Positions 48,642-62,676 of a stretch of DNA of 64,000 nucleotides are shown here, piece by piece; the first letter of the stretch is position 1; each line of letters opens with the position of its first letter. A program made the position numbers and the translations under genes. Origin of the DNA: Bugulina stolonifera (taxonomy: Eukaryota > Bryozoa > Gymnolaemata > Cheilostomatida > Bugulidae); NCBI GenBank assembly GCA_935421135.1, contig OW285190.1, positions 10,302,501 to 10,366,500 on the forward strand, in the 5' to 3' direction. Below the pieces are notes generated by a model that saw only the letters and a program-made list of their open reading frames with translations, was not told where the DNA came from and made no database searches.

Positions 48642-51600
48642 CTAACTATGCTTTACCCATGTGTCTTTCATACTCAGCACAGGAGTTGGACATTCGGTCT
48701 TGCATCGGTCTTGATCACCAAGGTCTGTTAAACTCGAAGTCTTGTTGTTACGACCGCTCTTGCAGCACCATTTAAACATGGTAAGCACAAGTTCAAACAC
48801 CTCGACAAATGATATAACAGACATTCCTATCCATAGTCCAAGATGGCCACCTAGTGCTCCAACAAGATCTTTAAGCTACAATTAGAAAGGAGAGTGTAAG
48901 ACAATGTAACGCAAGCGGTGTGGGAAAGCAAATAGGCAAATTCCTGATTTTGTTATGGAATGTAGACCAGAGGTTAAACTAAAGTGAAAATTAAATCTAA
49001 AACTCACAGTCATTGTTGGTCGCTCCTTGTATTTGTAGTAGTTCAGGTTGTCATAGTAGACGACCATCTTGAGAAACTGCTGACTCAGTCCGGTTCTAAA
49101 AGATCATGTGACATAGAGTCAGAGGTCATGTGTCATAAAGATTGTGTGACATAGTAGTCATGTGACATAGTAGTCATGTGACATAGTAGTCATGTGACAT
49201 AGTAGTCATGTGACATAGTAGTCATGTGACATAGTAGTCATGTGACATAGTAGTCATGTGACATAGTGATCATGTGACATAGAGACAGATGTCATGAGAT
49301 ATCATAGAGATCATGTCAACCGCTGTATAAGATACTGTAAGACAGCTCAATCTGTGCAACATTTTGTGAGCAAAACCCCAGGTGACAGAATGGTGTAGTG
49401 GTTAACTTGCTCATATGTAGACTTTAAGGTCGCAGGTTCAAATACCATGCACTCCTGTCACACAATCTGAGCGTTAATGTATGGGGTGTGACAATAAAAT
49501 ATGATGCACGCAAATTATAATCTTCTCAAATATTTGTATTGAGTGAGCTATCATTGATTATAATATGATCAATGAATCACATGACCAACATGTGGAGGTC
49601 ATATGAGATGGATATAATTTTGAAGAGTTTAAATAAAACTCGGGTACGAGTATTTAATATTATTTTTTGCACTATCAATACAAACATCTTTTTACAAAAC
49701 CATGCACATGAATGAAATTGAAATTGTTGAGCAATGTTACCTTGCATCTGATTTCATCACGCCTTTCATGGTATCCCCTCTTTCATCTAGCGATTCCTTT
49801 AGGTAAGGCTAAAGAAATATTAGAAATGAAAGTATTACTCGCGTTGGAAGTTGTTAAACCCCAACTATAATAACTATGCTGTAAGTCTAAAACATCACAT
49901 TATGAAAACTCATAGAATATTCATTGTCAGGGTAAAGGCTATTAAAATCGTTGTTGCAGTTGTCGGTATATAGTGAAGTTGTCTTCTTGCATGCATTGTA
50001 AAGAAAAACAACTTGACAATGCAATGCTCAGTTTGGCATGCAACTGTGCATAATACATACAATTTGACAGTAGCTCAACGTACCATGTAGTTGTTGGAAG
50101 GCCATTGGCTGGTGGAGATGACATACTGGTACTGCGACTCCCAGCATGGAGTAGGACATTGGTTGCTGCAGATATTATTGTCCAGCAGGTCAAACTCCGT
50201 TTGCTCCACACATGCGTCTACAATCATAAGATAACTGTTAGTCAATTGTCACTCTATAAGGACCCACTCAGTCTTAAAACAGACTGCAAAATTCATAAAT
50301 ATGCCACATCCTGTTTCGTTAAAATCCACATATAATGTGAGAGTCCGATTATATAATAGATTTTAGTAATCCATACTCCCTGTTACACGAAATGCATTAC
50401 ATAGCCCAAGTATATTGCGCAGGTATCTAAGGAGGTGTAATTTGCCAACATGCTAGAAAGAAAACTCACTGTCAACTGGACCACAGATGGTTGAATTCTC
50501 CGGTTTTCTGTAAAGTGGGTTAGCACATCCACATTGCTTCATAACGCCTTTCTGTAAGCAAGTCTTTAGACACGCCTGAAACCATAATATTTATTATGTT
50601 CATGCTTTGTAGAGAAAGCTAGTAAATAGACCATAGAGAGCATAAGGGTTAGATCAACATACTACAGCAGAATGGATGAGTTCAAAATGGAAAAGAATTA
50701 GAGGAACTGTATTTTAGACTGTCTTTTATGATTTGCACAATTTGGTTACTTGAGAATAATAAATATTAATAGAGATGACAACTTCTCTGTTTCAGTTTTC
50801 ATGAGGAACCAAGACTATTCCAAATGTCTCCGCTTCAACACACAACTCATGAGTCGCTACTTGACTAATAGTAATTTACTCTGATCACCATTTCGAATCG
50901 ACCAATCAGCTAGAGTTTATTGTGTTTCTGTCTAACTGGTTTAGTCTTCTGCACGTACCTTCTGCGTGTAGTTTCCAGGATAGTAGTCATGGTTCCCGTT
51001 TTCGGCAGTTCTGCTGCCTTGTGCTGTACAGTTACTATATTTTCCATCCAACCGAGAAATTTCCACCTAAAACATTTCTCTGCATCAATGCCATACATGC
51101 ATATATGTATTGATAAGACAATATACGGATGTATTATAATAACCATGGTATGTTCACTGAAATGACCCTACATCGATCTACTTGAACAATAAGCCTGCTA
51201 CAATGTATGTATAAATCAGCACATTCTAATTATTTAAATCACAATTGCATGACATCATTTCCTGCTCTGTGTTTAAGATTACATTTACTCACATATCTGA
51301 CAGCGATTCCACTTTTAGTGCCAGGGTTTACATCAAACCCATCTTCCTCCATAATGGGCACCTGTCCTTGCCTGTGCAGAAGGACTCTTAGCCCCGCCTC
51401 CTGTGTCAGCACTGGTATATACTGCTCTTGGTTCACAAACATAGTCATTGACAAGCCTAAAATACAGTCATCGTAATATGACATTGTAATATGGCATCAT
51501 AATATAACATCGTAATATAACATCGTAATATGACATCATAATATGACATGATAAATCAAGTCTCAAACTGCATGAATATAACACAACAATGTAAACTGGT

Positions 51601-54600
51601 TTTTTACGCATATACTCATGTATGCAAAGTAATATTCAAAGCAGTTGATACACTAGAATAAGATGTTATATATTTCCCAATGGAATGTTGAACTAACCAT
51701 CTGGTACCTATGTAAAGGTAAAGCAAAGTAAAGGCATCCGTTCAGTCACTAATTACGAATGCTGGGAAATACCCAGCAGCCAAAAATATTCTACCAAAAT
51801 ATTCAGCCAAAAATCACACCATCTTAAATTCTTAATCGATCTGTATCAGCTGCAAAATGGCTGCCAGCTCAACAAAGAACGGGCTATCAACTTTGCACAC
51901 TGAATAATTGTAATATCTTGCACTGTTCACAATCATATTGATATTTTGTAATCACAAATAAAACCTGGTTACATACCAAAAGAAGTTCCGGGGTTAGTAA
52001 TCCTCGCAACTGTGCCGTCCATGCCACTGTTGAAGGTGTAACAGTTTCCATATTTGTTGTCGTAGAAGTGATAGAAATCCCTGAAATATAGTTTGGATTA
52101 TTTCGAATTTGTTACAATTACTGTTAGTTGGACCTTATTTCTTTATTGAAATTCAACTCACTCCCGCTTATTATAATTAAGCCGTCTTAAACTCTCACGC
52201 TTAACAAAAATAGTTGCTTTAAAGTCAAACTAAGAACTCACTCCAGTAGCTGTCACATATTACAGGCCGCCATACATCACAATCTGGCTAATAAAGAGAT
52301 AGTTGCCATAATTACCACGGTTGCCACAGTTACCATAGTTACTATGTCTACTTACTCTGGTCCACATGTTTTTCCCAAGAAGACGCATTCCTGCAGCATC
52401 TCACCAATATTATGACCAGCCGCTGCAAGTTTAACAATCATAAACATAGTATATCATACAACTGTAACATCACAATGGCTGAAATGTCTTACCAATGGAA
52501 GCAATTTAGCAAGCGTCTTATTTACAGTACAGTATAACCGCGTTGAATTCCTAGAGTAACGTCTCATCGCTACTATTACATTAAAAGTACTGAGGCACAT
52601 GATTCTAGACTTTAGATTCTGATGTAGATCTCTAAAAAGACTTTACTGATGAGAATTGGGAATAAGCACAGCCTATGACCAAGTTTGAGCTAAATTTGTG
52701 TTTGTCTGCATTTACATAGTTATATACATGTACATGTTGTAAGCACCCTGTTGTACAAGTACGTGTGTAGGCTACTAACCACCTAATCGCTTGTCACTGT
52801 ATTGTGATATATACTGGGTCAAGTTAAGGAGTATCGATTTCTCAGATGATGGCTCTCCGTGGTTATCAAACCAAGACATGTTAGCAAATATTTCCTCTTC
52901 CGGTTCATTGTAAAACAATTGCTACAAAGTAAGGGAGATACCAATGTTGTGTAGCTCATGGAAAACCATAACTGTAAAACAAACCTTATGACGAAAGGTC
53001 ACTACAATATTATATTAAGACTATTTATTCTACAGGCATAGCCAATGTAGCTAAGACTCTACACTGAGCTGTACCAATTCAACAAGTTGTATATGTGTGT
53101 AACTCAAACATCTTGGATTACTTGATCTAAGAATATACAGAGGGTCAAGGACGATAAACAGTGAAATGTATTTCTGAAAGATTAGCTCAACCGCAGGATA
53201 TTGTCACCTGTGAGATAGATTACCTACAGAGTCAACACTTCCAGCTGTTCTATAATATTATGGTTTCAGTCTCACCATGTCTTCTATTATCTTTAGCTCC
53301 TCTTCATTCAAGTTGTGCTGGATAGATCTCTTCCGCCTTCTTCTTCTCTTCCCTGATGGCGGAGGAGGGGGCGCTGTAGTGGCGTTCCCACTCCCATTAG
53401 ATGAAGCACCCGACTGGCCTGCAATAAGAGTAGCCATCTTGTACAACTTCTTGGTAATTATCATTAGCATAAAGGCACTTCAGGCAGCAATTGACCTTGG
53501 ATATACAATTAATATACAATGTAAAGTAGAAAGTTAAAAATGGCACAATCATGTACAATTGTACAATAAGGTATTATGCAGCGATTTGAAATGCATGTAG
53601 CTTTCATCAATATAGCAACATATCACATTTGTAGTTAGCAATCTGCAAAAAATGGTAAGTATCTGTCAAATGAGAAATCACACAGCAGCAAAACCAACTC
53701 CTCTAAGCTTATTGATAACATATTCAGCCATATTTAGTTGTAAATTAATTTTACAGAAGGGAATCTGCGGGAGTACACAGAAGAAGAATATTTGACCAAA
53801 GAGGGAACTACTCTATGCTGTACAATCTAAGCGGATCACTTCTGAGTTTGATTAGAATCCCAATCAGGCAATCAAAGCCTGAAGTGAGAGCATGATCACA
53901 CATGTGATCTACATTAGTTATGGATATGCTCGATCTCTAATCGGAGACAACAGGCAGCTTGAACCAACCATCGTCAATGGCTCTGAGTGCATCACTAGGA
54001 CCAGTACTGGTACCAATGATAGTGAAACCTTCACCAACTTCAGTATACTCATACTCAGCTTCAAGAAAGTATCATTTTACTTTTATATAAATAATATTAT
54101 TGTCTTGTCTTACATGTTTTATAATTAGCAAAGTGAGCCTACTGGTTTGTTCTGTAACCAATCTTATCAATTTTACTTCCCGCTATTAACCCCAGGTAAA
54201 AAAGCATTGGTCTAAAGAGATCTGCATTTTTGCTAATTTGGGGTGGAAAAGGCATCATACTATGAAATGGCAAAGTTAACTAATGTAGCACAGGAGCATT
54301 ATAAGGTTGGATGCCTTTCCCACCACCACTAATGGCTCTTATGGGAATCGAACTTGGGACTCCCACATGGAAGTCCAGAGCCTTTACCACTAGGCCACGG
54401 CTGCAACCAATGTAAATGTATTATCCTCATGTAGCTACCTGTAGTTGTATTCTGAATGTTGCATCCATTCTGATTCTGACAACATTGTTAACACAATACG
54501 ATACAGACACATGACACTCCGAGTGATGTGACACTATCTGTATCTACTTTCATTTGCTGATCAGTGAGAATTCACTATACATCTATAACCAAGAGTTTGC

Positions 54601-57600
54601 ACTGTGCACCAATTATAACAAAGCCCATCACAACATCTATTAGTACAAACACAACAGTTAAAACCAACCATCAGAGTTTGCTGGGGCCATGGTAGTACCA
54701 GAAGCTGGAGCAGGGTTGGTATCGTTGTTGGAGCCCTCATCTCCTAATTCAAGTAAACAAAAGTTGTTATTTATGCTTAATATCTATATAGCAGGTTGTT
54801 TAACACTAACTAAATCTATTACTATTTCTAAGGGGGAGTGGCCACACTTTTTGCATGAGATATTGTTTTGTTGACAGGAGTTGTTTTCTCCTTGCAACTC
54901 CTTGTAGCAAACAGAATATCTCATATCATTTGTAGTATTGTATTATCCACTATATGTAATCTGATTATCAGTTGTCTTCTCTCACTTTGTCCAACTTAGA
55001 AGGAGAAGATAACATTTAATAACTATGCACACTATTATATGTATTATCCAGTGTACATGGTTGTAACAATAATTATGCACAGTTAGACGATTAGAATGAT
55101 GCAGATGTTGTAATACCTGCAAAGTAGCTTAATTGTCCATAGAAACAGTATACATCATATTATATCATATCATGTCATATCATACCATATCATATCATAC
55201 CATATTATGTCATAGTATATTGTATTATATTATATTATATTATATTATATCATATCATATTATATTACAAAGCCCATCACAGCATATATTAGTATAAATA
55301 CAACAGCTAAAACCAACCATCAGAGTTTGTTGGGGCCATGATAGTACCAGAAGCTGGAGCAGGGTTGGTGTCGCTGTTGGAATCATCATTTCCTAATTCA
55401 AGTAAACAAAAGTTGTTATTTATACTTATTCATATAGCAGTTTGTTTCACATTTCACAATAATAATACTCAAGTAGAAGAGACAGAAACAACCCAACAAC
55501 TTGGAAACAGCCAATAAGGGATCAACATCTAGAAAGATGCTACGGCTGTAGACCTATGACCAGACAAAATATGTGACAGAAATGACACCAAGACCAACCC
55601 GTAAGGTTTGCAGTAGTGAAGGGTGGGTCATTATTCCCACCAACGTCGTTAGAACTGTCTCCCTCTCCACTATTTCTGCCTTTAAGAGACATAGCATGCA
55701 CTGGTCAATGCCCTTGACATTATTACTGTCACCATCACTGTTGTTCACACTTTACACACCAATTTGTCAAGGTGTTAAATATATCAAATATCATTGAATT
55801 TTTTATTGTACCAGAAATATCACTATTATACTAAGACTGTGTGTATGCAGCGTGCAGGTTTCCACATTCATAGCAAATATCTGTCAGTGAATAAGTGAAA
55901 ACTGAGTGTAAGGAAGTACAAGCGACACATGAGGATTGACAGGAAATTAACACCACAGGAAGTGCAAGACATGGGAGGTTACATAACAGGTATACGTAGT
56001 AATGTGGTAACGGCGTGTTCACCTGGCCCTGATGGCTGTTCATTCGCCTCCCCTGTAACACCATGCATCAATAATGTAATCCAAACAACATTATTTTACA
56101 CTAGCTTTACACTGATTAAGCATTTCATAGAAAAACTAAACGAACTGAAGTCTATTACTGCTGCAGACTGACGGACATTCACCTACGCTAGCTCAAACGA
56201 ATAATTCTAAAATGTATGTACACTAACGAGGGTGTCAAGCAGTGTCTATATAGGTCTGCATCACTGAGCAGCTATCTAAATCAGTTAGTTTACCCTGCTA
56301 CTCTTGCTTGCAATGGAGTGTTACTGTGACCAACTGTTATGTTACTGTTACATAGTCTGGGTTATCACTCCTTGTCCTGAACAAGTTTTGGTTTCCAATC
56401 TAACAATGGACCATTTAACAATTTTGGTTGCAATAGATTTACAACACTTGCAATAATTCTTTATTAGTAAATTGAGCGGAAACTGTAAATTATAGCAAAT
56501 AATTTGGGCCCCAGTATAATATCCCATTATAGAGCATAAGATAAAATAATAGAGTAAGGGAATTATAAAGGTACTGATGGGAACTGGGAGGTTGTGACTA
56601 AACTAAGTGTGGCTTAGAAATAGAAAGTCTGATGATGTACTCCATAGATTCATGTATAATATATATATATAATCGCATTATACATGTAGCAGTACACTTG
56701 TACTCTGTTAGAATTTAAATCCCATTCGCAAATTCTAATAATACTGACTACATAGCACAGATGACTATTTTAAGGGATGACTAAGGATATTATTAAAGTT
56801 GGAGGTTGTGCAGAAACAAGTTTATTACTTGCCCCAAAACCTTCTACGACGTCGCCAAAATCCTAAAATATCATTTCAGAAAAAGATAATTCTACAAATA
56901 GAAATATATAACGGTCTTCTATTATTTTGTCTCTACCTTCTTGTAGCATAAAGGTCAAACGAATAAGTATAACCTGTCGATAGATGAAAGCAATGATAAT
57001 TTATCATGTAACATACACCATACATCCATGTACAAGTATATGTGTATATTATGTATAACCACGATTAATACGCAAATAAAAACTTCTTTTATTCTAGCTT
57101 GTCATAGCTTCTACCTCTAGTAAATCTTTTAAAAAGTATCTCTGCTCTTATTGTTATACTCGTATTTATAGAAACCGCCCCACTGTTTTGAGAGTTTTGA
57201 ATGAGAGGATTTCTTAAACTATAATATTACAAGCAGCTATCAGTTTTACAGTTGTTAGTACTTCCTAGTACGTTGCTAACCATACAATGATTCAACTGAA
57301 AGTACAACCACAGCGAGGCCACAATTTTTGTAATATATTCAGTATATCTTTACAAGAAACAGCGTGTGCACCACTTATTACCATGATATTCATAAAACTC
57401 GTATGTGTCAGAATAATCCCCATGGTTATCACCGTCAAATGAGTCCCTGCCTCCTTCTGTTGAGAAAATAAATAGCAAGAAGCTTCATGATAAAGGCCAC
57501 AATTTTGGCATGGAATATTTTTTGATGATGTTTCTTGCTATTTTATTAATTGTTACCAGTGTAGTTGTTGATCTATACTTGCACAATGTTTTCCACTCAT

Positions 57601-59841
57601 TTAGAAATACACAAACATTGCATTATGGAGTGAGGATAGAAAAATGAGCACTCCCACAGTCTAAACTCTGAAATGACAAAGACGAATCACTCAATTAAAA
57701 GCGTCTTTGAATCGATAGCTGAATAACATACATTTCAGAATTCTGACGGCAGATTTGAAATTGTGTATCTGATTGCTGTTAATGTCGTTTATAAAGAAAT
57801 AGATAATAAATAGACTTACTAGATTTAAATGCACTGTATTTATCTTTTCCACCAAACATGTCAGCCCTCTTTGATTCCAGGAAGTCGTCCAGTAGAGCTC
57901 TCAACTCAGGTTGTATCTTATCCTTTCTAAACTGGTTCTGATTGCAGAAAGTGACAGCTGGGAATTCCAGCACACTGAATTTCAGCTGAAACATAAATGT
58001 GTTTCATCAACCATATACTCAAACTCACGGGTATATTCTTGCTTGGGGCTCAGGCTATACGACGACAATATGTGAAATTCCTCCTTTGTGGCAAATTCAG
58101 TCATCAGTATTGTCATATACATGTACATGTACATGTATTTAATTGAACAATAAGTCATAATTCACATATTGATTAATTTATTAGTATTACAATTATGTAA
58201 CTGTAACTTTATACATAAGATTATAGGAAAAATTATTTTAAGTTATTTAATAAAAGCTGTACAAAGTACTATAAGCAGGAATAGGTAATCATTTTAAAGC
58301 TTCTAGCAACTCCTACTAAAACTTCCATAATTTTCTTCAAATGCAGTATCAGTTAGTGCACTGCAGCTTCTACCGTGCTTTGCCAGGTACTGTTTTGACC
58401 AAGTTGGCATGGCAATATCGCTTTCAAATAATGTAGTTGGTTAATTATAACTGCTCTCACTCGATCAAACACCTATCTTGTTAAAAGTTCAATTTTGTAT
58501 AAAGCAGATATTGTAAGGGCTATTAATTTATTATATTAAACTACTTTACTTCATGAAATTTCATTATTATGTTAGGGTGAATGGCCTATTATAAATTGAC
58601 AATTATACTTGTTAACAAATAATTGCTTTTATTGCTCTGTAAGTCTAAAGTATAGCTAGATGTTCATAACCATAAATGTATCTTATATAAACCAAGTAAT
58701 TTTACATCAAAACCTTAGAGATGAGCTTCGGAAACTTGTACAGCAAGAGTTATGGCACCCTCCTACTACGGAGATTAGATAATATACCTGTATTATAATT
58801 GCATTAGTTTCATTTTATAATATTACATAATACTTACATCTAATTTGCTAAATATCATTACACACTTATCTACACTATTGTCGTTAAACAGTAAATCTCA
58901 TATTTGGAGGAGGTGGTTTAAACGAATTTTATTTGCATCCATAAATCGAACACCAATAGTGAACAGGTCCATGATAGGCTAAATGCGTGTACATGTACAC
59001 TGGATAAATCTACATGTGTTTGCACTTAGAGAAAATGGTATAGTATACACACTACAGTAAATGAGATATACTAACATATACGCTGTACATGTACATGTAT
59101 ATGCATATGTATTGTATATACCCACTTTTGCTGTTTTGCTTGAAACTTTGAGTTTTCTAGCACAAAGCTTTTGTTGTTTAGCTGATTTTATATTCAGTAG
59201 CCGACTCTCAATAAAATAAAACCTGCCTCCGAGCACAGTGCTGCTATATATACATGTACATGTATATATATGTATACATGTACATGTACATGTATACATA
59301 TGTATACATGTACATGTACATGTATATTATACACGAACATGTACTTGTACATGTACATGTACATTACATGTACATATATGTGTACATGTACATGTAATAG
59401 TTCCGTAAAGTAGGTACATGTATTTACCTCGATGTCTGTTGTGGTCTCATATTTAATATAGTCCCCAATGAGTCCTTGAGTAAAGTAAATAAACGTCCCA
59501 ATTCCAGTGAGGAAAAGAAAACCCCAGAACAACTTGGATAATATGTGCTTATGGGTACGAATCTGCAAACAAAGTTATGTGGCAAAATGCTAAGTTATAT
59601 CTATTATAATGCATGTAATACGGTGACAAAATACTGTAAATGAACTGAACAAATAATAAAGTGATAGATGGCTAAGACTCTTAGCCTAAGATCTTACTTT
59701 GGGTGGTGCATGAGCTGTAGTCGTCTCGGCAAAGTCAATTAATACATCGCTAAGTTTCTCTCTCATTTTTGGCTTCGATAGTTTACCTGTCCAACTCTTT
59801 GCGTTCTTACTCTCCGTCTGCGGTGGTTCTGTTCCTGCCAT
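48642..59841 (-). CDS. DEG/ENaC (amiloride-sensitive) sodium channel subunit, 721 residues, 19 exons
   Basis: Exons (minus): 59698-59841, 59428-59562, 57820-57985, 57382-57456, 55996-56052, 55599-55679, 55318-55392, 54669-54743, 53276-53418, 52780-52921, 52356-52422, 51977-52080, 51293-51456, 50959-51066, 50470-50575, 50084-50217, 49741-49808, 49008-49095, 48642-48875 (2166 nt). Order: FAETTTAHA; TM1 (about 55-78); FPAVTFCNQNQF; low-complexity linker (149-292); KRRRRRKRS (293-301); GHNIGEMLQECVFLGKTCG; YGNCYTFNSG; the Cys-rich palm/thumb segments; and TM2 with GLWIGMS (657-663), the family's G-x-S filter (GMS). Such subunits form trimeric cation channels in the plasma membrane. The first three and last eleven exons are secure; the linker exons (especially 55996-56052) are tentative. 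The usual HG gating motif reads HA. Confidence 0.88.
49120..49275. repeat. 16 bp minisatellite GTCATGTGACATAGTA
   Basis: About eight near-identical copies in the intron between the exons at 49008-49095 and 49741-49808 of the channel gene. Confidence 0.9.
49379..49470 (+). repeat. tRNA-like SINE head
   Basis: A-box-like TGGTGTAGTGGTTAACTTG and B-box-like GGTTCAAATAC blocks occur between GTGACAG and CTGTCAC, which could pair. The T-arm and anticodon arm do not fold properly, so a SINE or pseudo-tRNA is more likely than a gene. Confidence 0.45.
54295..54412 (-). repeat. tRNA-derived SINE-like element
   Basis: The minus strand shows GTGGCCTAGTGGTAAAGGC (A box) and AGTTCGATTCCC (B box). The acceptor ends do not pair. 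It lies in an intron of the channel gene. Confidence 0.5.
54605..55430. repeat. Tandemly duplicated exon with flanking intron
   Basis: 54605-54785 and 55265-55430 match closely across a 75 bp exon and about 50 bp of intron on each side. The exons encode GDEGSNNDTNPAPASG... and GNDDSNSDTNPAPASG... . Both keep splice sites and phase 1-1, so either can be skipped without a frameshift. An AT-rich microsatellite (55150-55262) separates them. Confidence 0.85.
59235..59400. repeat. ACATGT palindromic hexamer array
   Basis: Many overlapping copies of ACATGT or TACATGTA in the large intron after exon 2 of the channel gene. Confidence 0.85.
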
Positions 59842-62676
59842 AATTATTTAAACATACACGTTTATAATCTTAGTCATTTACTTTTAGGATATTAATGTGT
59901 AACTTAATGCACTTCTATTTCTGTCTACCATCTTTACACAAGTCAAGCTAAGACTAGATATTGACTAAAAGTATTACGGCAACATCTTAACGGACCACAA
60001 GGCACAAATCAATATCTTCAACATGGCGGCAGCAAACATCTATACGGATGTTTGTTTTAATCCAGTTTCAATAAAGTCTAAAAGATTCAGGCAAAGTTGG
60101 TTTTTTACCAATTGTTAATACAATTGTACATGTCTATGTATATAGTGTATGACAAATGGACACTTACTTCCACTGAATAACTAAAAATACATCTAAAGTT
60201 GCACATTTAAAAATATATATTTTATCGACTTTAAGTAACATTAAGCCATCTTATAACGATAATAAACTTCTAGGATTGTAACACTGTCTTGTGAAAGTTA
60301 CTACAATATTTATAAGTAAAAATTTGTAAATAATGTATAATTGTACCGCATGCTGTTTAACAAAGTTTTGAAAATGAAAATATAGTTAAGTAGCTTGTAA
60401 AAATAATTTCCCTGAATATTTGTGACCCATGACTCACTGTTGCAAAGACAACTATCACACTCATGTACATGTAGGTTCAAAATTTACGATTTAGTAAAAT
60501 TAGCAGTAACGCATTGCATAATATAAGTTGCATATAACTAGCCATACTTTTATTACGTAATACTGTTATTAGAGTAATGTTATACATTAAATACTACTAC
60601 TATTAATATTAGACTTATTTTTATTCACAGGTATTAAGGCGCCAGTACAATACTCTCAGCTTAGAACTACAAAGTAAAAAAACTGATGAATGATAAATAA
60701 TTAATGAATATAGTTATTCACAATTTAATCTCTGGAGGTGAAATAAACTTGCTGAAGCATATACAGTTATGCAACTGTTCACATGCTGCCAGGTAATGTA
60801 GAAATGAACCCCACTCCAAAGGACGGTGTGTATTTATTAGCTAGGCGATAGATATAGCATAGGTTCAAATAATTCCTAGGTTAACATTCAACTCTCTATT
60901 CATCCACAACAATTGTATTTAAATATAGATTGTACATTTATAAGGGCAATTAGCATTTATCATGGTCACAGTGTCATACCCCTTTCACAATATTACACTG
61001 AGGGCTTGGGAGGAAGTACTCTAATGAAGCAAACAGAAAGTGAATGCTCTGCCTCTTGAGATTATACTTGACTGTGGGTGGTACCTGGGAAATATTGAAT
61101 GTAGCTGATAGCATATAATTTAACATGAGAGTAACATACGTGTTACATGTAAATGTATGGCAGCCATGATTATATACATGTACATGTACATCCCATGAAA
61201 ATCAGGTGGTACTTATATAGTTGGTAAATATTTACCAGCTGAATATAAATATTATTAAATTAAAATCTTATGAAGAATATTTTGAATTGCGCAGTTTATA
61301 CTTCATATTATATAATATATATATATACACACACATACATTGTATATGATACACATGTATATATACACTGTAAACTACATGTATATGATATACTTTGAGC
61401 ATTCTGGGTAATTCTAGCATCTTTCAGATGATAAATGTGTATACCATATATAGTCAGTAATGTAACATTGGCCAAACTTGTTAGTAGAACAGGTTTAGAG
61501 CCAAAAATATTATAATTAAAATCAAAGTATATAAAACCATTTTATTATTAATAGTTTCATATTCTGCAAAACCACTCATCAAACAAAATGGTTCACTGCA
61601 TATCATTATATAATATATACTCAAACTGTACACACATATTGTAAAATTAAGGCATGGCACATACTAATATTTCTTATGTATTTATTATCTGAAATGCTAG
61701 AATTAGGTTCAAAAACGAGCCTAAAATGCTCAAAACCACTGTCAGGAAACTACCGATTCAAGCAGTTTTAGTCTGGGTTAACGTAGAAGGTTCTTTGTGG
61801 ATAACCTATATGAATCGGGTCAGTGTTCCATCTTGTACATGTATGTGACAAAACCATTGTAGTATTTTATCAAGACAGCTGACTAAGAGATAAGGGTATA
61901 ATAAGGAATGTATTTACATGTATGTGGGCTGCCAATTGAACAAATATACTTTCTGCCTACATGACATACATTGTATATGACATAATATACATGACATGCC
62001 CATGGTGTATATTGTATACAAGATGTAAACAAGCATCAATTAACTTTTCATTCATAACACACTTATTAATAATTCAGCGACTTATTCCATTGTTTATATT
62101 TACTTGCAGTTGAACCATCTATTCAATAGTAACTGTCTCTTGGACATCATCAATACTGTGAGGGCGGATACTGGGATATTGCGTAAGAGACAATGCTGAT
62201 ACGGACACAACACAATGGTAATGTGGATGAATTTTTGCTGCTGCTGATAAACTAAGTGAATATTCAGATCATAAAATCACTTTATATTGTTCCAGTGTCC
62301 TGGTAAGCTGTTGACCTATAACGCATCAAAACTCTCCATTTCATCAATGAAGTTACCTTTCAAAATTTCAGTTTGACTGAAAAAATCTTGGCAATTGTAC
62401 AGTTTTATAATAAATTATAATATCTTCTTTATTCTAACTTTTAGTGAAGTAAATAAATTGAAACTCTAATTCTCTAACCAAACCGTAACACAACACATAG
62501 TAGTCGTAACACATAGTAGTCGTAACACATAGTAGTCGAGTGGCCTTCAATCATCAATCAAAAGAGTTATCCTCCCACAGCCTGTACTATAAAAGTGAAG
62601 AAATCCATTTCATGATTATTGCTTAGTCACCCGAGTCCTCTAATCTAATGAACAAAATGCGAATATTAAGTGATAT
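59842..62676. other. Intergenic stretch upstream of the channel gene
   Basis: AT-rich, with no supportable exon. It would contain the channel promoter but none can be called. A 17-18 bp triplicate (CACATAGTAGTCGTAA) is at 62490-62540. Confidence 0.5.

Noticed and set aside
56833..56870. Possible channel exon reading FWRRRRRFWGK before a stop
   Set aside because: It has an acceptor but no donor that preserves frame; including it would end the protein before the conserved domains.
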